Below the pieces are notes generated by a model, which searched no databases, had not been told where the DNA came from, and was given only the letters and a program-made list of their open reading frames with translations. From Echinococcus granulosus (lineage: Eukaryota; Platyhelminthes; Cestoda; Cyclophyllidea; Taeniidae): a stretch of DNA of 64,000 nt. The position numbers were made by a program, and so were the translations under genes. Positions 62,382 to 64,000 of the stretch are shown in pieces. Position 1 is the first letter of the stretch. The number at the start of each line of letters is the position of its first letter. The DNA lies in assembly GCF_000524195.1 (NCBI RefSeq), contig NW_020170394.1, forward strand, positions 1-64,000. Direction: 5' to 3'.

Positions 62382-64000
62382 ATGTCGGATGTGTCCTCCC
62401 CCTCAGGCTCTCTGAGTTCGTCGAATGGAATGCGCAGGTCAAGTTTTTCTTCTCAATTTTCCGTTTAATAGGTTCGCAGAGTAAATCAAGTGAGGGTTCG
62501 GTTTCCGCACACTCTCATGTCAATCATCGCGACATATTTGGAAGCGATACCGGTAAGTGATTTTGTGAATTAACCTTGCAGAAAGCGAAAACTCAGAAGT
62601 TGTTTCACCTGCCCGAAATCAGAAAACTATGGATGTTTCGTCTGACGACAGTGAGGAGAACACTTATGCGGTATGCCTTCTGCATCCATGAAGTATTATC
62701 CATTAGAAGGTGTCTTCGTCCAATCTCCATAATACTGCTGTTAGTACAAGAGACATCTTGGGATCTTCTTCTTCAGAACCAGAGTCTGAAGATGACGTAC
62801 CACTGGAAAATAATAAAGTCCGGTCCCCACCAACTTCTAGTGATGATTCCATTTGGGGCTCTTCCAAAAAGCGTGGTTTTGCCAACGAAGTCGAAGATCT
62901 CAATGGGCGTGAGCAAGACGGTCATCAAGAACCAGTAATAGAGGAAGAAGAATCCGACGAGATTCGTATCGCCGCGGATTTCCCTCCTATTCGTGCTGAT
63001 CTTGGCAGGTATGTACTTATTCTTTATTTCATTTTATTGTGCACCTTTGAAATGCATCCATTTTGGTTTAGGGAAATGTACTTGGTGAAGATGCCGAATT
63101 TTTTGTCAGTTGAAACTCGCCCATTTGATCCTGCCTTCTATGAGGGTGAGCTGGACGAGGATGAGGTTCTTGATGAAGAGGGCCGTACAAGGCTCAAACT
63201 AAAGGTTTGTTTTTTTATTACAGCTTATCTCTCGTCTTAGGTCGAAAATACGATTCGTTGGCGCCTTGGTAAAAATGCAAATAATGAAGTCATTCAAGAG
63301 TCTAATGCTCGGATGGTTCGATGGTCCGATGGATCGTTGTCCTTACACCTTGGTGATGAGATCTTTGATGTTCATAAAATGGACATTCAGTCCGACTTTA
63401 ATCATCTTTTTATCAGAGAAGACAGGGGCCTTCAGGGTCAATCTATTTTTCGGAGTAAACTCAGTTTTAGGTAATTGTAGTGTTTGCGTTCGCCGCTTTT
63501 GGCTATCTATTTTACTTTCGACTTCTAGTTGCTTGTATTTTTTACCACATAGACCCCACTCAACCGACTCATTCACTCATCGCAAGATGACTCTTTCTCT
63601 TGCTGATAAGACAAGCAAATCGCAAAAGGTATGGGCGATAATTTATCTACAATGATAAGCTTTCTGCTTGGATTGTTCAATTGGGTGGAGATGAAGGTGA
63701 TATCCCAACCATTATGCTGATATCCTTCGGTTATGCTTGTATATACACTTGCAGGTGAAAATCCTACCCGTTGCAGGCGCAGATCCGGAGTCGAATCGGA
63801 GTCTGGCAGTGCGCAAGGAGGAAGAACGACTGCGTGTGGCGCTGCGTCGTGAGAGTCAGCAGCGGCGTATGCAGGAGCGCCAGCTTGCGGCAGCCTCGGC
63901 ACACCGCCAGCGTCGGCCCGCCCCTGGTCCCTCCGGCTACGAGAGTTTCGGTGACAGCGACGCCGACATCGCTGGCAATTCCGTGTCACTGAGCGCAATT
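62382..64000 (+). CDS. LEO1: LEO1, PAF1 complex subunit (3' end outside the window)
   Basis: Nuclear subunit of the PAF1 elongation complex that travels with RNA polymerase II and supports H2B ubiquitination and H3 methylation. Exons: 62382-62400 area ([17 protein letters not shown]), 62482-62552, 62582-62670, 62707-63008, 63072-63204, 63241-63470, 63553-63628 and 63755 to beyond 64000. The N-terminal half is Ser/Asp/Glu-rich, as in all LEO1 proteins. The conserved core contains [70 protein letters not shown] and [19 protein letters not shown]. Phases close at every junction if exon 2 uses the acceptor ending at 62481. The introns after exons 2, 3 and 5 are 29, 36 and 36 nt. The reading frame is still open at the window edge (SVSLSAI), close to the expected C-terminus. 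Confidence 0.97.

Noticed and set aside
1..64000. CRISPR arrays, tRNA or rRNA genes, bacterial operons or defence systems
   Set aside because: No regularly spaced repeats, no tRNA cloverleaf or rRNA signatures and no prokaryotic gene organisation were seen; all genes are intron-rich animal-type genes.

Overview
The window is eukaryotic nuclear DNA. Its genes are split by many GT-AG introns, intergenic DNA is AT-rich, and an LTR retroelement lies between two genes. The best guess is a flatworm, probably a tapeworm. The main evidence is a set of very short introns (29, 31, 33, 36, 36 and 37 nt) beside introns of several kb, which fits the small-intron class I recall for cestode genomes, together with a short, apparently non-autonomous LTR element resembling the TRIM elements reported from taeniid tapeworms. 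The species was not identified, and everything rests on reading the sequence without database searches.

Layout, left to right. 1-4.9 kb: no recognisable gene, one solo LTR (1954-2149, minus). 4958-11114, minus: a MATE-family (SLC47-type) multidrug/organic-cation exporter in at least 15 exons. 12826-14650, minus: RTF2, complete in four exons. 15217-34127, plus: a class XVIII (PDZ) myosin, starting 566 bp from RTF2 in head-to-head orientation. 36126-41166, plus: the WD40 protein DCAF8. 41995-43081: an LTR element with paired 198-bp LTRs, a primer-binding site, a polypurine tract and a 100-N assembly gap. 43674-60792, plus: TEP1, a roughly 40-exon gene with TROVE, DUF4062, NACHT and WD40 parts. 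60865-61743, minus: NAA40 (NatD), tail-to-tail with TEP1 with only 72 bp between the stop codons. 62382-64000, plus: LEO1 of the PAF1 complex, head-to-head with NAA40 and cut by the window edge.

This is not an operon and the genes share no single pathway. Several act in the nucleus: RTF2 in replication/spliceosome, DCAF8 in CUL4-DDB1 ubiquitin ligase, NAA40 in histone N-terminal acetylation, LEO1 in Pol II elongation. TEP1 is a vault/telomerase RNP protein. MATE and MYO18 are a membrane transporter and a cytoskeletal protein. Exon borders were called from splice consensus, reading-frame phase and family similarity; where phases did not close, the entry says so.

I saw no defence island, CRISPR array, tRNA or rRNA. 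The most notable items are the LTR element, the ultrashort introns, the altered acetyl-CoA motif in NAA40, the short-tailed PDZ myosin with altered nucleotide-binding motifs, the acidic insertion inside the DCAF8 propeller, and the very compact TEP1/NAA40/LEO1 cluster.
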